A DNA stretch of 64,000 nucleotides from Trichoplusia ni (GCF_003590095.1 NC_039483.1:5890001-5954000), one strand, 5' to 3'; positions 22,270 to 34,660 are shown, counted from the stretch's first letter. A program made the numbers and translations. Notes: a model not told the origin generated them from the letters alone.

Positions 22270-22495
22270 TGACTAAAAGTCTCTTCCGTGCCCAGGGGAT
22301 AAAACAGCAGAGACAGCGCTGTCTGTACATTCGTGTCCAGGCTGCATCTCATGAATTGTGACAGCTAGACAGGTTGATAAAATAGCAGGTGACGTATTTC
22401 TGATGTAGCCGTACAAAAAAATCTGCAAGTGAATCTCGAGGTTAAGCAACGTTGCTACGGTCATAAATTGTTGGGTGACTAACGAGTCAACTGAT
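22270..22495 (+). repeat. Repeat family G with 5S-rRNA-like core
   Basis: TCCAGGCTGCATCTCATGAA, TTGTGACAGCTAGACAGGTTG, then GGTTAAGCAACGTTGCTACG and TTGTTGGGTGAC. The last two blocks resemble the internal control region of insect 5S rRNA (GTTAAGCAACGTC... and ATGGGTGACC). A second copy with the same block is at 45432. This suggests that the repeat carries a 5S-derived promoter module (inference). Confidence 0.5.
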
Positions 22496-22917
22496 TAGTT
22501 ATGATTTCAGCCTATTTGTGCGGAACCCTCAGTGTCGCAAGTTCTACTCGCATTTGACACTTTTGTAAGGATGCTTCAGACTTAAATGATATCACCAGGT
22601 ATCACCTGACTTGTTTCAGACCTAAGCAAAGTCCTTGACCATGATCATGAGTAACGGCGATCCCGATAAATAAGCAGAATTAAACCTTTGTATCATTTAA
22701 GTCCAAAAGTCTCATAATTAAATCCCATAAGTTGGCACTGTATATAAGAAACGCCACCGTCTAAGTAGCAATTTTTAGGTGTTACGTATTTTAATGGTGA
22801 TTGGCTATAAACAGTAAAAGAAAAACAACGCTATTTGAAAGACTACAAATTAATGTTAAATTAAGCGTAACTCTTAAAATTCAATGTTACAAACAAAAAG
22901 AGATGACATAACGAGTT

Positions 22918-23179
22918 ACTATGTGTTTCGGAAAGCACTTTAAATTGTGGGTCCCAGCTTATTTTTACATATCTGCGACAGTGGTTACGGGTACTCTAAA
23001 GCTAGAGAATTTGACAGCCAGTCTGACTGAAGAGTATCGTGTTGCCCAGGTAACTAGGTTGAGGAGGTCTGATAGGCAGTCACTCCTTGTAAAACACTGG
23101 TACTGAGCTTCATCTAGCTAGACCGGAAGACGTCGCAAACATAGTTGAAAAAAGGCTAGGGTGATGATGACAAAAAAAA
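22918..23179 (+). repeat. Interspersed repeat family B (TGTTTCGGAAGGCACGTTAAA)
   Basis: Starts ATGTGTTTCGGAAAGCACTT, continues TGTGGGTCCCAGCTTATT, GACAGCCAGTCTGACTGAAG, GGTCTGATAGGCAGTCACTCC, TTGTAAAACACTGGTACTGAGC and ends in GATGATGACAAAAAAAAA. Same order as 28724-28980 and, partly, 59909-60048. It looks like a SINE with a GAT-rich/A-rich tail; a 61-codon ORF inside is not a gene. Confidence 0.75.
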
Positions 23180-23608
23180 AGCTAGATGAGGGTAAATTAG
23201 ACGGAGCATGTTTTGTAAGTATCTCTACAAAGAAGCCTTTCTATTACCTACGAATACTGAAAGCTACAAAAGTCACGAAGCTTTCAGAATAATTTATGCT
23301 TACTTTCGAAAAAATCTTGATAGAGTGAGATCCATTAAAATTTCTTTTTCAGTTAAATTCCAAATAAAGCTAACTAATTTCACATTGCCCTTCAAACATG
23401 TTTGTCTTATTGATTCTTTGACCTACAAGGATACCGCAGTACGTATTCTCCACTCCAAAAACCCTTGATATATGAGTCTGATTCCCAACCTCTTTAACTC
23501 CTAAGAAACCCTGTTATAGTCCCCGAATCCACGACCCATCGACTTCCTATCACATGAGCTACTTTCTCAGCTGTTTACTTAACAAACAATTGACTAGATA
23601 AGTCTAGA

Positions 23609-23749
23609 TATAAGAGTAAAACCTCATCGTTCCACACCAGTTCCGATTTCCGTTTTGTCATATCATTCACGCGGTGTCGGTCGCCGCGAGCGGTCGCGTG
23701 TGAAGTGGCTTGTCGCCAATTTTTGTGTATTTTCGGATCGTGTTGTATT
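23609..23749 (+). promoter_or_regulatory. TATA + initiator core promoter and first non-coding exon
   Basis: TATAAGAG at 23609-23616 stands 30 bases before A of an arthropod-type initiator ACCAGTTCC (A at 23639). From there to 23749 runs a GC-richer sequence (CGGTGTCGGTCGCCGCGAGC) with no ATG, followed by a consensus splice donor GTAAGT at 23750-23755. I infer a 111-base 5' UTR exon. The nearest gene downstream on this strand starts its coding part at 41115 directly after an acceptor with only AACC before its ATG, so it needs an upstream leader exon; this is the best candidate. It could instead belong to a non-coding RNA. Confidence 0.5.
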
Positions 23750-23755
23750 GTAAGT

Positions 23756-24902
23756 ACGACTTATTTAATTTCATATACCTTTATCATTTCAATGACAATC
23801 ACTTTAATTTAAGAAAATGGGCTAGAAAGATTTTTTGTCTGTGAGTGCAATTTTCGAGAGCTAAAATATTTTGTTTATATTTTTGAGATGAATAAAAACT
23901 CATTTTGTGTTTTTGGGATTAGTATTTTTTTGTAATAGCAAATAAATTAAAAGGTTATTTCATAAATAAGTCATTGTTCTGAGTATTTGTGAATCAAAAT
24001 ATTTTCGTGGTTTTTATTGCATTAAAGGTTATGTCCATATTGGTAATTGATATTAATTACCACAAAATCATACGCATAATAAACGCAATTATTTTCCTTA
24101 ATTATGAATATAGGATGTGTTTATTTATGGATGTTTTAAACTTTTATGGCGTCAATAAAAATATCATGGTATTTCAAGAATTTATTGTGAAAAATAATTC
24201 ATTAAGTCGCTTTTAGGAGGTGCGATTCATGTTAGATGCTTATTATGAATTAAAGTCATGCGTTTCGCGAGGTTTTACAGACATAAAAATCACATACACA
24301 AACATTCAATGACATAGAACAAATATTTTACAAGTTCGTCCTTGGGATTATCCCTTCGCACGTAGCCTACAATGGTCGTTGTCCTATTGAACTATTAGAT
24401 GACTTATAAATGCAGATAAATTTATAATTAAATCAATTACAGTCATTTTAACGAAAACAGCGTGACATTAAACAAAAACTCAAAGTGATTTAAATTTTAA
24501 TTATTTACTCAAAATGTGACAAAATCAGTTCCAAGTACAAAGCGAACAGTCATGTGTCTTTTTTTTCGTGCCATCCGAAAAATAATTATTGATTTTTATA
24601 AATATTTGATATTTATTTAAAAAAAAATATGAATCATTTGAATCTTGGATACGTACCTTGGGTCCTAAGTCACCTTTGACTTGGTACTATTGATATTGGA
24701 CATTTATAGGCTGGCATTATATTTAGTGAAAGATGCTCTCAATTCCTTGAACTTGGTGGTCGCGTGTTCGTCGGTTGGCATTGTGCCTGGTCGGCAGTAA
24801 GCGTCCGCAATCCGCATCGATCGCCGAAAGTTTAAACATCACTGCGGTTTTCAGTATTTCGATAATACTGAACTAGTTTACGTTAAATAAGGAAGTTTTG
24901 AA
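23756..24902. other. Non-coding stretch, probable first intron of the SLC5 gene
   Basis: AT-rich with a GC-richer patch at 24755-24835 (TGGTCGCGTGTTCGTCGGTT, CCGCAATCCGCATCGATCGC) that may be a decayed repeat. No gene seen. Confidence 0.5.
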
Positions 24903-25205
24903 GTCGTGGTGGCCTTACGGTTCTAAACGTAGATCGGTATGTACGAGGAGCACATTCGATACCAATTCAGGCAAAGTACTAATGTGACTTTTTCAAAGTT
25001 ATGTCCTTTTAAGAGTAAAGACACCACTGACAAAACGGTGAAGAAAAGATCGTCAGGAAATCTGGATTTAAAATATTGCTATGTGAAATCGTTAACCCAC
25101 AGTGAGCTATCGTGGCGATCAACGCAAAACCATCAATGTATACCCTTATTATGTATGCCTTTCCTATTCGAAAAGAGGCTGGTAGGCTGGTATTATAAGG
25201 TAGAT
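24903..25205 (+). mobile_element. SINE family C (GTGGTGGCC type)
   Basis: Begins GTCGTGGTGGCCTTACGGTT (decayed tRNA A-box region), then a box-B remnant CACATTCGATACCAATTC, GGCAAAGTACTAATGTGACTTTTTC, GAGCTATCGTGGCGATCAACG and AGGCTGGTATTATAAGG. This order is a well-known lepidopteran SINE pattern (tRNA head, GCAGCGTGGTGGA, GTGCCCAGCAGTGGG). Fragments of it are at 41371-41445 and 50225-50285. The 104-codon ORF at 24939-25253 lies within it and is not a gene. Confidence 0.65.
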
Positions 25206-27414
25206 TTTGGTGATTCTAGACTGCAGTTTCGACCAAATCCCAGTTTTGTCTAACAAACAACAAGTCAAGTCATTCTATTAAATATTAAAACTCAAGTTTT
25301 CAAGTAGCAGCAACTCATCCGTTTAGTTTTTACTTGTTCACAAGTCTGTCCTAGTTTACGTAAACATAGGCAAGGAGAAATTGTCACACAACGAATTTAT
25401 GACTGTTTTTTTTTGTCGGGGAGAAACGCCAATGAGGCTTTTAATACGGAAACTTTAAAAACATATCCTCTAACAAGTTTTTATGCAACGGGTCAACGCT
25501 TTGCCAGTGTTTTGTTTACATTTCTTCAACGTAATGATTTATCGATAGGACAAACGATAACTTACTGGATTTTACGATCAGTACGGTAATAAACAGCTGA
25601 TATGCATTCAATTTTCTTTTTTACTTGCGTTTTGTTGCGGATGTGTGTAACTGTGTTTTTGATACTTTTTGTATTGTTACGAGCTAATAAACCCTTATGT
25701 TATGTAGTACCTAATATAGACTCAATTTCGGTAGGTATGGAAAGTAGTTTTATTTATATTGAAAAAGTCTGCTGAAATAAAGAATTTTCTCCGAAGAGGA
25801 ATCGTACTTACATTCCGATGTAAAATGATTGTCATCCCAAGCAAATTCAGATCAGCTGATGAAAATTTTATTTCTCGGGTTTTCTTGACAATTGACAGGC
25901 TGCTGCCTTAAAAACGGTTTTATTTAAGATATGACGAAGCTCTTTTATCTCTTTCACGCCTACTTGACTTCTAACATCCAAAACCCATGAAACAGCCTCA
26001 TGACGAGTCAAGGTTACAGATAGCTGTTGATAACAAATAATTATGTCATTAAATAGTTTCCATCACTTACATTTGAAGTATCATTTATCATATTGAGGGC
26101 CATTGAAAGCCATGATCACGCATGTTTCACTCTCACTTAATTTTTAGTTTGTCTCACACGAGTGGAAGTTGACGCAAGTGGTTTGAGAGGTTTGAGAAAC
26201 AAACTGATACAGTCGTTTCGTATAATGTTTAAAACTTTAATACAATAGCAAAGTTAGTATGAAATTGTACGTCTTTATTAACTGAATATGTTGATTCCCT
26301 GTGTTAATTTAGGATTCATACCCCACTAATAATAAAAAAGTGTTTTTTTTTCGAAAATAGTATATATAATATGGTATAACATAATAGTATTTTTTTGAAA
26401 GTCACAAAAGCATCTATAGACAGCACCCTGTCTTCCGCCCTTCAAGAAGGATTTACGAAAGGATTTATCTATAGCTTTCGCTACCACTGAGCATTATTAA
26501 AAACAAATTATAAAACATACAACATCGGACCACTGGAAGGAAATTGCTAACAGCGTGTTAGTCAAACTCCCCACTGGTTTACGTCAAAGGAAAATATAGT
26601 TTTACTTAAACTTAATAGTTCGAAATTGTCGACACGCGATGGTGCACGCATGGGAAAGGCCTTTGCCCTGTATAGGAGTACTTAATGCTAGTATAGGTAT
26701 AGATAGGGATTTATATGGTAATGTGCTTTTATTAAGTAAAGAAAACAACAAGAAATTTACTTGTATTTTCTTGTTTAAAGTAAGAAATATTATCAAAAGA
26801 TATTTTTTTGTAGTACTTGGAGCAAAATGTTCATATCGTAATAAAGTTCAGTTTAAAAAGTTATTACACGCTAAGCTTTTCACACGTCATACATATTAGC
26901 CGTTGTTTTACGATATTAACCGATTGAAGTTCCTCTAAATTTGTGGTCTGCATAATATGAACTCATATTTGTCAAAGAAACATTCTGATCCTGAAAAAAA
27001 AAAACACGACGACCAGCGCGCATTACTAAGATCCTACAACATATTTTAAAAATAGTCTTATACTAGTATGCTCATGTAGTACAAGTACTGAGTACTGAGA
27101 TATACGTTCTATAAGGATAGAATACTCATCAATACGCGATGCCGGTAGAGTGACGTGGATGTGATTTAGCTGCCAAATACTGAGAGTACTCTGTCTACAA
27201 TATGTGTCTCTTATACATGCATGTATATAAATAATTATAGTGTACGCTGTTTGTAAATATATACGACGTGACTGAACAGGTACAAGTCATAATCGAATTC
27301 GAAAACATTTAAATATTTAGGTAGAAAAAAATGTGTATTTAAAAGCAATCTGGTCTTTATTATTCAAGTACTTATATTACGTTACATTAAAGTTACCAAA
27401 GGACGAAAACGAAA
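25206..27414. other. AT-rich non-coding stretch
   Basis: No recognised repeat, RNA or coding signal. Short ORFs on both strands at 26602-26899 overlap each other and look like chance. Confidence 0.55.
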
Positions 27415-27540
27415 TCCTTTTACTAAGGCTCCTCTGTTCTCTGTCCACCTGTTTGTTTGTTCGTCTATCTGTCTGACTCTCTGTCATCCTGTTTGTCTGT
27501 CCGTTCGTCTGTCACCAGACTTTATCTAGCTAAAGTGCTG
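27415..27540 (+). repeat. Repeat family G, pyrimidine-rich CTGTCTGTCCGT part
   Basis: ACTAAGGCTCCTCTGTTCTC then a run of CTGT/CCGT tetramer variants to GTCTGTCACCAGACTTTATC, typical of the family G central block. Confidence 0.65.
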
Positions 27541-28087
27541 TTTTTTGTTATAAAACTAAAAACCGCGGTTAAACGCTCACTGTTTCTGTTATAAATTTGA
27601 TGGGTGAGTGTCATTTTCATTCAGACATCGTACATAAAATTTTAGACGCGGTCTCTGTAAACATAGTTTAGACCAAATACGCAAGTTAATATTAATTATA
27701 AGTGTCTAGTTATGTAGATATAGCAGCTGTCTATTGGCAACTGTCGATGTAGTAATTTCCATCTCTTATAAGTTCAGTTTCTAATTATCTTTATCCGTTG
27801 TCAATTTCACATTTTCTGCCATTTAAGTGATGACTGACAAGATATTTTCTTATCAATGCATTATTGATGCTCGATTTCATACGTCATAGTTACTTTTCCG
27901 CACTTGATACACGATTTTCTGGTTCATCGCATTGGAAATTAACGTCAATTGATCAAAAAAATCTCAATTGTTTTATTAGAACTTTCTACATAATCACGTA
28001 CTCAGTGATATTATAAAATAATTCCGATAACTTTGAACAGGGTATCTGGTGTAGGAATCATTTTAGGAGAGGAACTTTGAATACACG
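27541..28087. other. AT-rich non-coding stretch
   Basis: Nothing recognisable in this interval. Confidence 0.5.
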
Positions 28088-28270
28088 TACCGCAGCCGAT
28101 TGGTATAAGTTACCTGTCCAAATCCACTGTGTAGTGAGTTCTATTTTAGCGTAGGACAAGTGTTTTTGTGCGAATTAGGTACTTATGCTTGTTCGGAATC
28201 TGGATGCATCTGTGAATTGATTTTATAAATTTCTCCGCGACACAAGAGCTGAAATCCTTACTGAAGGAAC
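28088..28270 (+). mobile_element. SINE family A, strongly decayed
   Basis: CCGATTGGTATAAGTTACCT, GCGTAGGACAAGTGTTTTTG, TGCTTGTTCGGAATCTGGAT, CTCCGCGACACAAGAGCTG follow the family A order with many changes. Confidence 0.65.
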
Positions 28271-28723
28271 AACTTATTCAAAATCTAAAATCTCATACAT
28301 GCAAACCAGACTAATACCTATTAATAAAAGTAAATTCACGTTACAATAACACCAAGGATTCAAACACAGTGGGTGTATCAAGTGTTTCCTTCTCACAATT
28401 GGTCCAAGACTTGGAAGTGATAAACCACTGACGCACACTAGTGTTTATGTATTTCTTTAAATAACCATTTCAAATGATAAATGCAGGAATCATGATGATC
28501 TCTATATTAAAGTGGATGAAGACAGGACAGGAGACCAAGATTGCTATCCATGTGACAACGACGACAAAGCGTTGTACGCAAATGTAATTGCTGAGTAAAA
28601 TGTTTTTGGAATGGACAAAACATTTGTATGGCAAGAGTTATGAATGAAACTAATTCTTCTGAAGTGTAATTATGTATTTTATGTGAACATGTAGATGGTG
28701 ACCATCTTTGTCATTGCGAGTTC

Positions 28724-28980
28724 CTCCGTGTTTCGGAAGGCACGTTAAATTGTGGGTCCCGGCTGTTATTCCTAAATCTTTGACAGTCGTTACAGGTAGT
28801 CAGAAGCTTGAAAAAGTCTGACAGCCAGTCTAACCAAGGGGTGTCGTGTTGCTCAGGTAACTGGGTTGAGGAGGTCAGATAGGCAGTCGCTCCTTGTAAA
28901 ACACAGGTACTCAGCTGAAACCGGTTGGACTGGTATTCGACCCCAACATAGTTGGGAAAAGACTAGGCCGATGATGTAGA
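28724..28980 (+). repeat. Interspersed repeat family B, well-preserved copy
   Basis: CTCCGTGTTTCGGAAGGCAC, TTGTGGGTCCCGGCTGTTAT, GACAGCCAGTCTAACCAAGG, TCAGATAGGCAGTCGCTCC, ACCCCAACATAGTTGGGAAA and GGCCGATGATGTAGA. Same layout as 22918-23179. Confidence 0.8.
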
Positions 28981-31900
28981 TTGCGCTAATGCTTAAGATT
29001 ATAGTATAGCTTTTTGTTGTTAGAGTTCACATTCGATCATGTTTTAAAGAAAATATTTTTTATTTAGGTTTATGTAATTGTAAAATTAAGTGTGTATAAA
29101 CTTTTGCTATCGTTATTTTTAGATACGACATAGTTTTTATACTTAAATTTCTGATAAAAATAATAAAAAGACTATGTATAGAAGTTGTCGTCATTTGGCT
29201 TCTTTTGAAGTCGTTATTAACGTTTCATCCATGACAAAAGTCAATAAAAAATGTCTGAAAAATAAAGAGCCCAGTGAAACTCCCTGAAAAACCCCGTTCA
29301 TTTGTATTCTCGATTCGTTACTTGTGTACGTGGCTGACTAATTCATTCATATAATTATTCTTGTAAATACACCTACAGGTAAAACAGGTCAAAGGAGGCG
29401 TGACAAATCGACAGGTACAATAATAATTATGTTTACGAACTTCAAACTTCTGGTTTCCTTGTAAAAATGTAGGTATTTACAAATGACTCAGAGCACTTAC
29501 GACAGTGATTATCTTCGAAAAGGAGTAGGTTATCAATTCTTCTAAATTTTATTTTATTTTTTACCTTCATCGACCTAGATTATCCAATTTTGTTGATATA
29601 TTTTTATGTATTAAATGGTAAACAGAAGACTCAATGAACTTAATTCAGTGCCATTCCAAATAACTCGCCGCGATGCGCTACATCTTGCATTATGCCTTTT
29701 TTGCCTAAGCTGGCAATCTTACTATCGACCACTTTTTATTTATTTAATAAGACTGGGAACTGAAAACTGGGTACTAACTACTAAGCACCTTTGAAAAAAA
29801 AAAACAAAAACAGTGATAACAACCACATCATGATCTTAAATAGAATTAAAAGTTCTAATAGAAAAGCAAGAAAACATTGGCTATTAAAAAAATCTAGTTA
29901 TGATGTTAATCGATTTCTAGATTATTAGATGTTAACAGTAACGCTAGTTAATACTTCTTTCCGAGTCACTGTACAATCGAAAAGAGGGCAGTTTTCATAC
30001 TTAAAAAAATAATAATTGTATGAATTATCTTGCCAGTTCTTCGCTAGGACTAGGATCCTCTTAATAACAGTCATCGATATTAACTTGACCAAAGTTCTCG
30101 TAAAGGCTTACTCGAAGAAAAAACTTTTTTATTATGATTTAAATGATTACATCCTTAACATACCTTAACAAACTAATAAAGGTCATTCATTCGCTAGGGC
30201 TAAAATCATCGGGTATTCGAATCTTGCATCGCTTGATACTATTATAACCCAAAACATTAAAGACTTATGTCCATATAAATTTATGCTTAAAACGGAGCAT
30301 AAAACATCTTAATGAATTGCCTGAAACCAGTTCCCCGATAGTAACAGCGCAGATTGTAAGACCTGTTCCAATCCATTTGGATTCACAACTGTGAAGGATT
30401 CTAACGTTAAAATGATTAATGCCGTCCCATTCATCATTTACACCAATCGTTTCATCAGAAGCTATATTTCTATGGGATCTAACAAGGTAATCAATAATTC
30501 AATATCAGGCTTTAGAAAGACTACTGCTATCTCTTAATGTAGTATTATTACAAGTGTGGAAGCGAGATAGAAGATTAAGCGGTAGAGCAGCATCTCTTTT
30601 ACTCAGCTGTAATATTGTTATGTTGTGTTCGTGGTAGGTAGGCTAACTAGACATCGGATGATAAGTGAAATGTTTGATTCTGAGTATTTCAGGATCTAAT
30701 AAATCATCGAGAAGAAATGTTAGTGGCTAAGAAATTATGTCCTAAACAGAATCTAAATTAGATTTATATTATGTAAGTTTTGAAAATTGTTAACATTGAA
30801 TTATTAAAACACGTTTTAACAGATTCCGATCGTATTCAAAAACATCCCAAATGACAAATAAAAAATATCTCCTTTAAATCGATATTGTATTTCTCAATAA
30901 ACAAAACCTACAGTAATGTGTGCAAACCTGCAAACTAGTTGCGCTCACAGAATTTGGCATGCTGACCATTACCACTTATCCGCGCATTCTCAATACAAGA
31001 AAGATAATTAATTCAAATCGATCAAATGAATCGTTTGGGTGTCTTTGTGCAAGCGACTTAAATGATCGTGAATCCTTTCGTACAGAGGAATCGTTTTTTT
31101 CTATTACATATATTTATTCATTAAACTTATTTTAATGTTATCGTACGGTACGGTTTCGTTGTAAACAATATTTTTATTGATGATGTTAATGATGCTTGGA
31201 TGTTAGCCAAGAGAAGGGATGCCATAATACTCGTAGCTATAAATAATAATTAAGTGAAAGCTATCGTAGGTCAGGAAAAAGTATGGGAAGTATAGGAGCC
31301 GGCGCCTAATAATAAACGGCCAAAAATGTATGATAGCCCTATACCTAAGTTAAATAATGCTTCTACGATGACTTTATAGTTACATTTTCAAAACTAAAAA
31401 ATGAAACTCTAATACTGAGTCACCGGAATCTATCGGCGGGCCGTTCAGCAACAGAATACTTACTACTTGTCAAATTTTCAACAGTCTATCTATCACAGTT
31501 CCTGAGATAATCCTGATAATGGACGGCCACACAGACACCGGTTCCTCAGAAATACGATACTAAAAATCGTTACTAACAACAGTCTTATTTGGTGTTTTAA
31601 AGAGTGTTTTGGTCGGGTTTGTTAAAGAAAAACGATTAATTACAGTATGCTTTTATTTAAGTACATGAACATGAACAAATGGAGTATAGACTATATCATT
31701 TTTGTCAATTTCTCTAACACATGTGACGTCATATTTCAAACTGCATATACCATTTTAATCTTCTCGGACGTATTCCTCTAACGCGTTTTATTGCATTTAC
31801 CAGCAATCAACAGTAAGTTGTGATAAATATTTTGTATCACTCAATCACTTTGTATCCATTACCTGGTGTTAACGCGATACAGGAACGTGTCCCAACCTGT

Positions 31901-32189
31901 TTTACTTGTCACATCCCGTTACGTTGACTTATCGAGATCGCCTCCGTTTCTATATTTAGAACGATTTACTTAATACTTATTCCAGACCTTCGATGTAGAC
32001 CGAGATATGGGGTTCAAGTTATGATGGTGTTTGTTTTTGAGTTATGGTGGCCAGTTTAGTGTTGGCCCTAGTCGTTTGTTTTTATCTTTGTTTTGATTAT
32101 CTTTAAGTTTATTGTTGGATAATTAAATGGAAGTTAGGTATTATGATTGTTTTTGAGTCTAGTTTCGAACAGTCATCAATTTTTCGTAC
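28981..32189. other. Gene-free stretch
   Basis: AT-rich. A short SINE family A trace (GGGTGTCTTTGTGCAAGCGA) is at 31038-31080. A segment at 30550-30610 (GTGGAAGCGAGATAGAAGAT) resembles 36550-36605 (GTGGAAGCGAGATGGCACAT), so a low-copy repeat is present. No exon-like sequence is seen. Confidence 0.5.
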
Positions 32190-32300
32190 CCAAAGAGGTT
32201 TCGTCTATCCGTGTGCCTGCCTGCTCGATCTGTTACTAGACTGTATCTTATAAACCTTTTGCATTTTGCTCAAGGTACAATGTCGTATGGAAATATTACA
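32190..32300 (+). repeat. Repeat family G fragment
   Basis: TTTCGTCTATCCGTGTGCCT, GATCTGTTACTAGACTGTATC and TCTTATAAACC correspond to the 'CCGTC...CACCAGGCTGTATCTCATGAACC' block of family G. Confidence 0.55.
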
Positions 32301-32868
32301 TTACAGTACATTAATCCTCTTAAAGTCCTTTATTAACCGTTACTAAGAACGGCCCACTCATAAAGTTACTAACATGTTTGACACAAATAAAATAAGTTAA
32401 TGTAATTACTTCGACATATATTTTAAAGGAAACATTAAGAAAAAAATTGAATGCGTAATTTAAAAACAAATACAATCGTTTCTTACAAGTTAATCACCTA
32501 TTGAATACAAATACCTACTTAGCTATTTCTATCGCAATTATGGAATAATAAAGTAAAATGTATTCGTGAAGAAAAAATATTAACAATAAGCACCGTCTAT
32601 TTCTTTTCTCCAACGCAAAAATAATCAAACATATTGCCACCCATCCAATTACTGACCTCAACAATAGCTGCTTAACCTTGACCAATCAACCTAAAATACT
32701 TCCTCGTCACTAAATATAACAACAGACACGAAGAATGCTTGTTTTGTGTTCTGGAAACCACCTTTGTTTCAAATTGAACGTAACAGTAAGGCCGCCTTCG
32801 TTACCGATTCAATGAATGTTTCAGAAAACAGTCGATAAGTTTGAAAACAAACGACAATTTCGATGAAT

Positions 32869-33315
32869 TGTTGTATCTGTCTTAAGGCAAATCGACTTCG
32901 AGCAATAAATTGCCTTCTTTGCGGATGGGAAATTATCAAACGCCTTCTTCCGCTTTGGTTTGAATGCACGGGAGCGTCAGACATTTACTGTCTAAAACCC
33001 ACTATGTTTCGTTTTTTGCCCTTTGTGTATCGGGACTTGGGTAACCTTTCGGACAATCTCGCTCGACCAGGAGTCATCTGCCTTCGGCAATGGTGCCAAC
33101 TGGACTTGTTGATATCTCTTTGAGGCACGAATGGCAGTAGCTGACCGCAGGGGCGTCATACTATTACTGACTATAACCATGTTCCTTCCTTTGCCCTTTT
33201 TGTACCGGATTCGCGGTAACACTTTTGGACAATCCTCGCTCGTCAGAGATCGGCTCTAATGGTCCCCACTGAACTTCTTGACATCCCTAGAGGCGTGCAT
33301 GGAACCGGAATGGCA
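32869..33315 (-). repeat. Repeat family H with an internal tandem duplication
   Basis: On the minus strand two imperfect units follow each other (about 33310-33160 and 33130-32980): each has a GATGTCAAGAAGTTCAGT / GATATCAACAAGTCCAGT block, a GACGAGCGAGGATTGTCC / GTCGAGCGAGATTGTCC block, a CCGGTACAAAAAGGGCAAAG / CCGATACACAAAGGGCAAAA block and GTCAGTAATAGTATGACG / AGACAGTAAATGTCTGACG. A related plus-strand copy is at 62040-62310 (GTGTACACAAAGGGCAAAGG, AGTCAGATAC). ORFs on both strands here (65-86 codons) are not recognised proteins. GC content is high for the region. Confidence 0.6.
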
Positions 33316-33420
33316 CGGGCTCGGTCCTGGCCGATGTATTGCCCAGTCAGTGCCCGTAGGTTCCGCGCATATGGTGGTCGGGAGTCCCGAGCCCGGAGCG
33401 TCATTCATGGCTTGTAATAA
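33316..33420. other. GC-rich patch of unknown origin
   Basis: CACGGGCTCGGTCCTGGCCG, CCCGTAGGTTCCGCGCATAT, GGGAGTCCCGAGCCCGGAGC: composition unlike the flanks. It may be the far end of repeat family H. Confidence 0.4.
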
Positions 33421-33989
33421 ATTGCTTTGCATTCCTCAGAGCTAACGTTCATTCAATCGCCTTGATGTATTGAACTGACAATATGTGGAAGACACCTCAC
33501 TGGTCGATAAGAAATGTCATTCCCATACGTTCGCAGTTTTATATTCTCTAGACTAAAATAAAAGACTGATTACTACATACATAGCGTTAATTATGCAATA
33601 ACGTCTGTTATTTGTAAGTATATGTGAGACTTTGGAGTGGATAAACCTACACATATAAAGATTGCATTTGTAGTCAAAGTTCACCAATAGCTAAAATTGG
33701 CAAATATTCTAAAGATGAAGTGGTGAAGTGGTTTCAGATAACTTTGCCTCTAACGCTCTTTGCTTTAATGTTCACGCCTAGTACCACGTGCTATAATAAC
33801 GTGTTCGGTTGAGCGATCACAATAAATCGTAAGTGCATTTAATCTTGATACATTACAGCCAAGATTTTCCGCAAATGAGCATTTATCTGTCAAATTCCTT
33901 CTTATGGTCTGGTGTAATTTACCACTTGGCTATCCTAGTGGTCCACTCAAAATACATCCTTGTTGTAATTTGTAATTGGCAATTATACT

Positions 33990-34150
33990 GGATTTTTCTA
34001 ACTGAGGCTCTGCTGTACGTCCATCTATCCGTCCGACCGTCTGTCCGTCCGCCTGTCTGTCAGTCCGTATGTCTATCCGCCCATGAATCTGTCATTTTGC
34101 CTATCTGACTGTCCGTTCCGTCTTTCCGTCCGTACGTCCGACATTAAATC
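33990..34150 (+). repeat. Repeat family G, long CCGT-rich tract
   Basis: AACTGAGGCTCTGCTGTACG followed by about 120 bases of CCGT, CTGT and CCAT tetramers, all pyrimidine-biased. The overlapping 91-codon ORF (33833-34108) is the consequence of the simple repeat. Confidence 0.65.
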
Positions 34151-34495
34151 AATAGCGGGCATGCACCGGGATAATCACAAATTCCTATGTCTCGTACGAC
34201 AGTGACATTTTCAGGGAAGAAACAAACAATAAAATAATACGTAGAGCTATGCTTGTCTATTAATAGACTAATACATGTGCAGCTCTACCTACGTAACGGC
34301 TGCGATTAATGACTCAGAACTGTGTTGATTGCTAAAATGACAGTTTGGCGAAGAGGTTTGTATACTTTTGTTGCGTAATAGCTAGTATTTTTTTTAGTAT
34401 TCTGCAATAATATGCGACTAAGTTGACATTAATGTTTTCTATTAATAAATGAGCGCTATTAGTATTGTTGGAAAATTAAAGGGTTTGAAAATATT

Positions 34496-34660
34496 TGAGT
34501 GGCCTGTTGGTCTAGTGGTTAGTGGCAATGGATGCTCTACTAGAGGGTGTGAGTTCGGTTCCCACCCGGAACTAATGATTGTGTGATGAGTACGGTTGTT
34601 TTGTTCTGTCTGGGTGTAATTTATCTATCTATGTAAGTATTTAGATGAATAAATTGTGCT
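34496..34660 (+). mobile_element. tRNA-derived SINE (family E)
   Basis: GGCCTGTTGGTCTAGTGGTT is a tRNA A-box region and GAGTTCGGTTCCCACCCGGA a box B. The tRNA-unlike body (GTGATGAGTACGGTTGTTTT, CTGTCTGGGTGTAATTTATC) ends in a (TCTA)n-like and AT-rich tail, so this is a SINE rather than a tRNA gene. The head does not fold into a full acceptor stem. Confidence 0.7.

Noticed and set aside
24939..25253. 104-codon plus-strand ORF
   Set aside because: Falls inside SINE family C and shows no known protein features.
34005..34140. Possible CRISPR-like or satellite array of CCGT units
   Set aside because: Irregular tetramer-rich tract of repeat family G, without spacers or constant repeats; also seen at 27430-27540.
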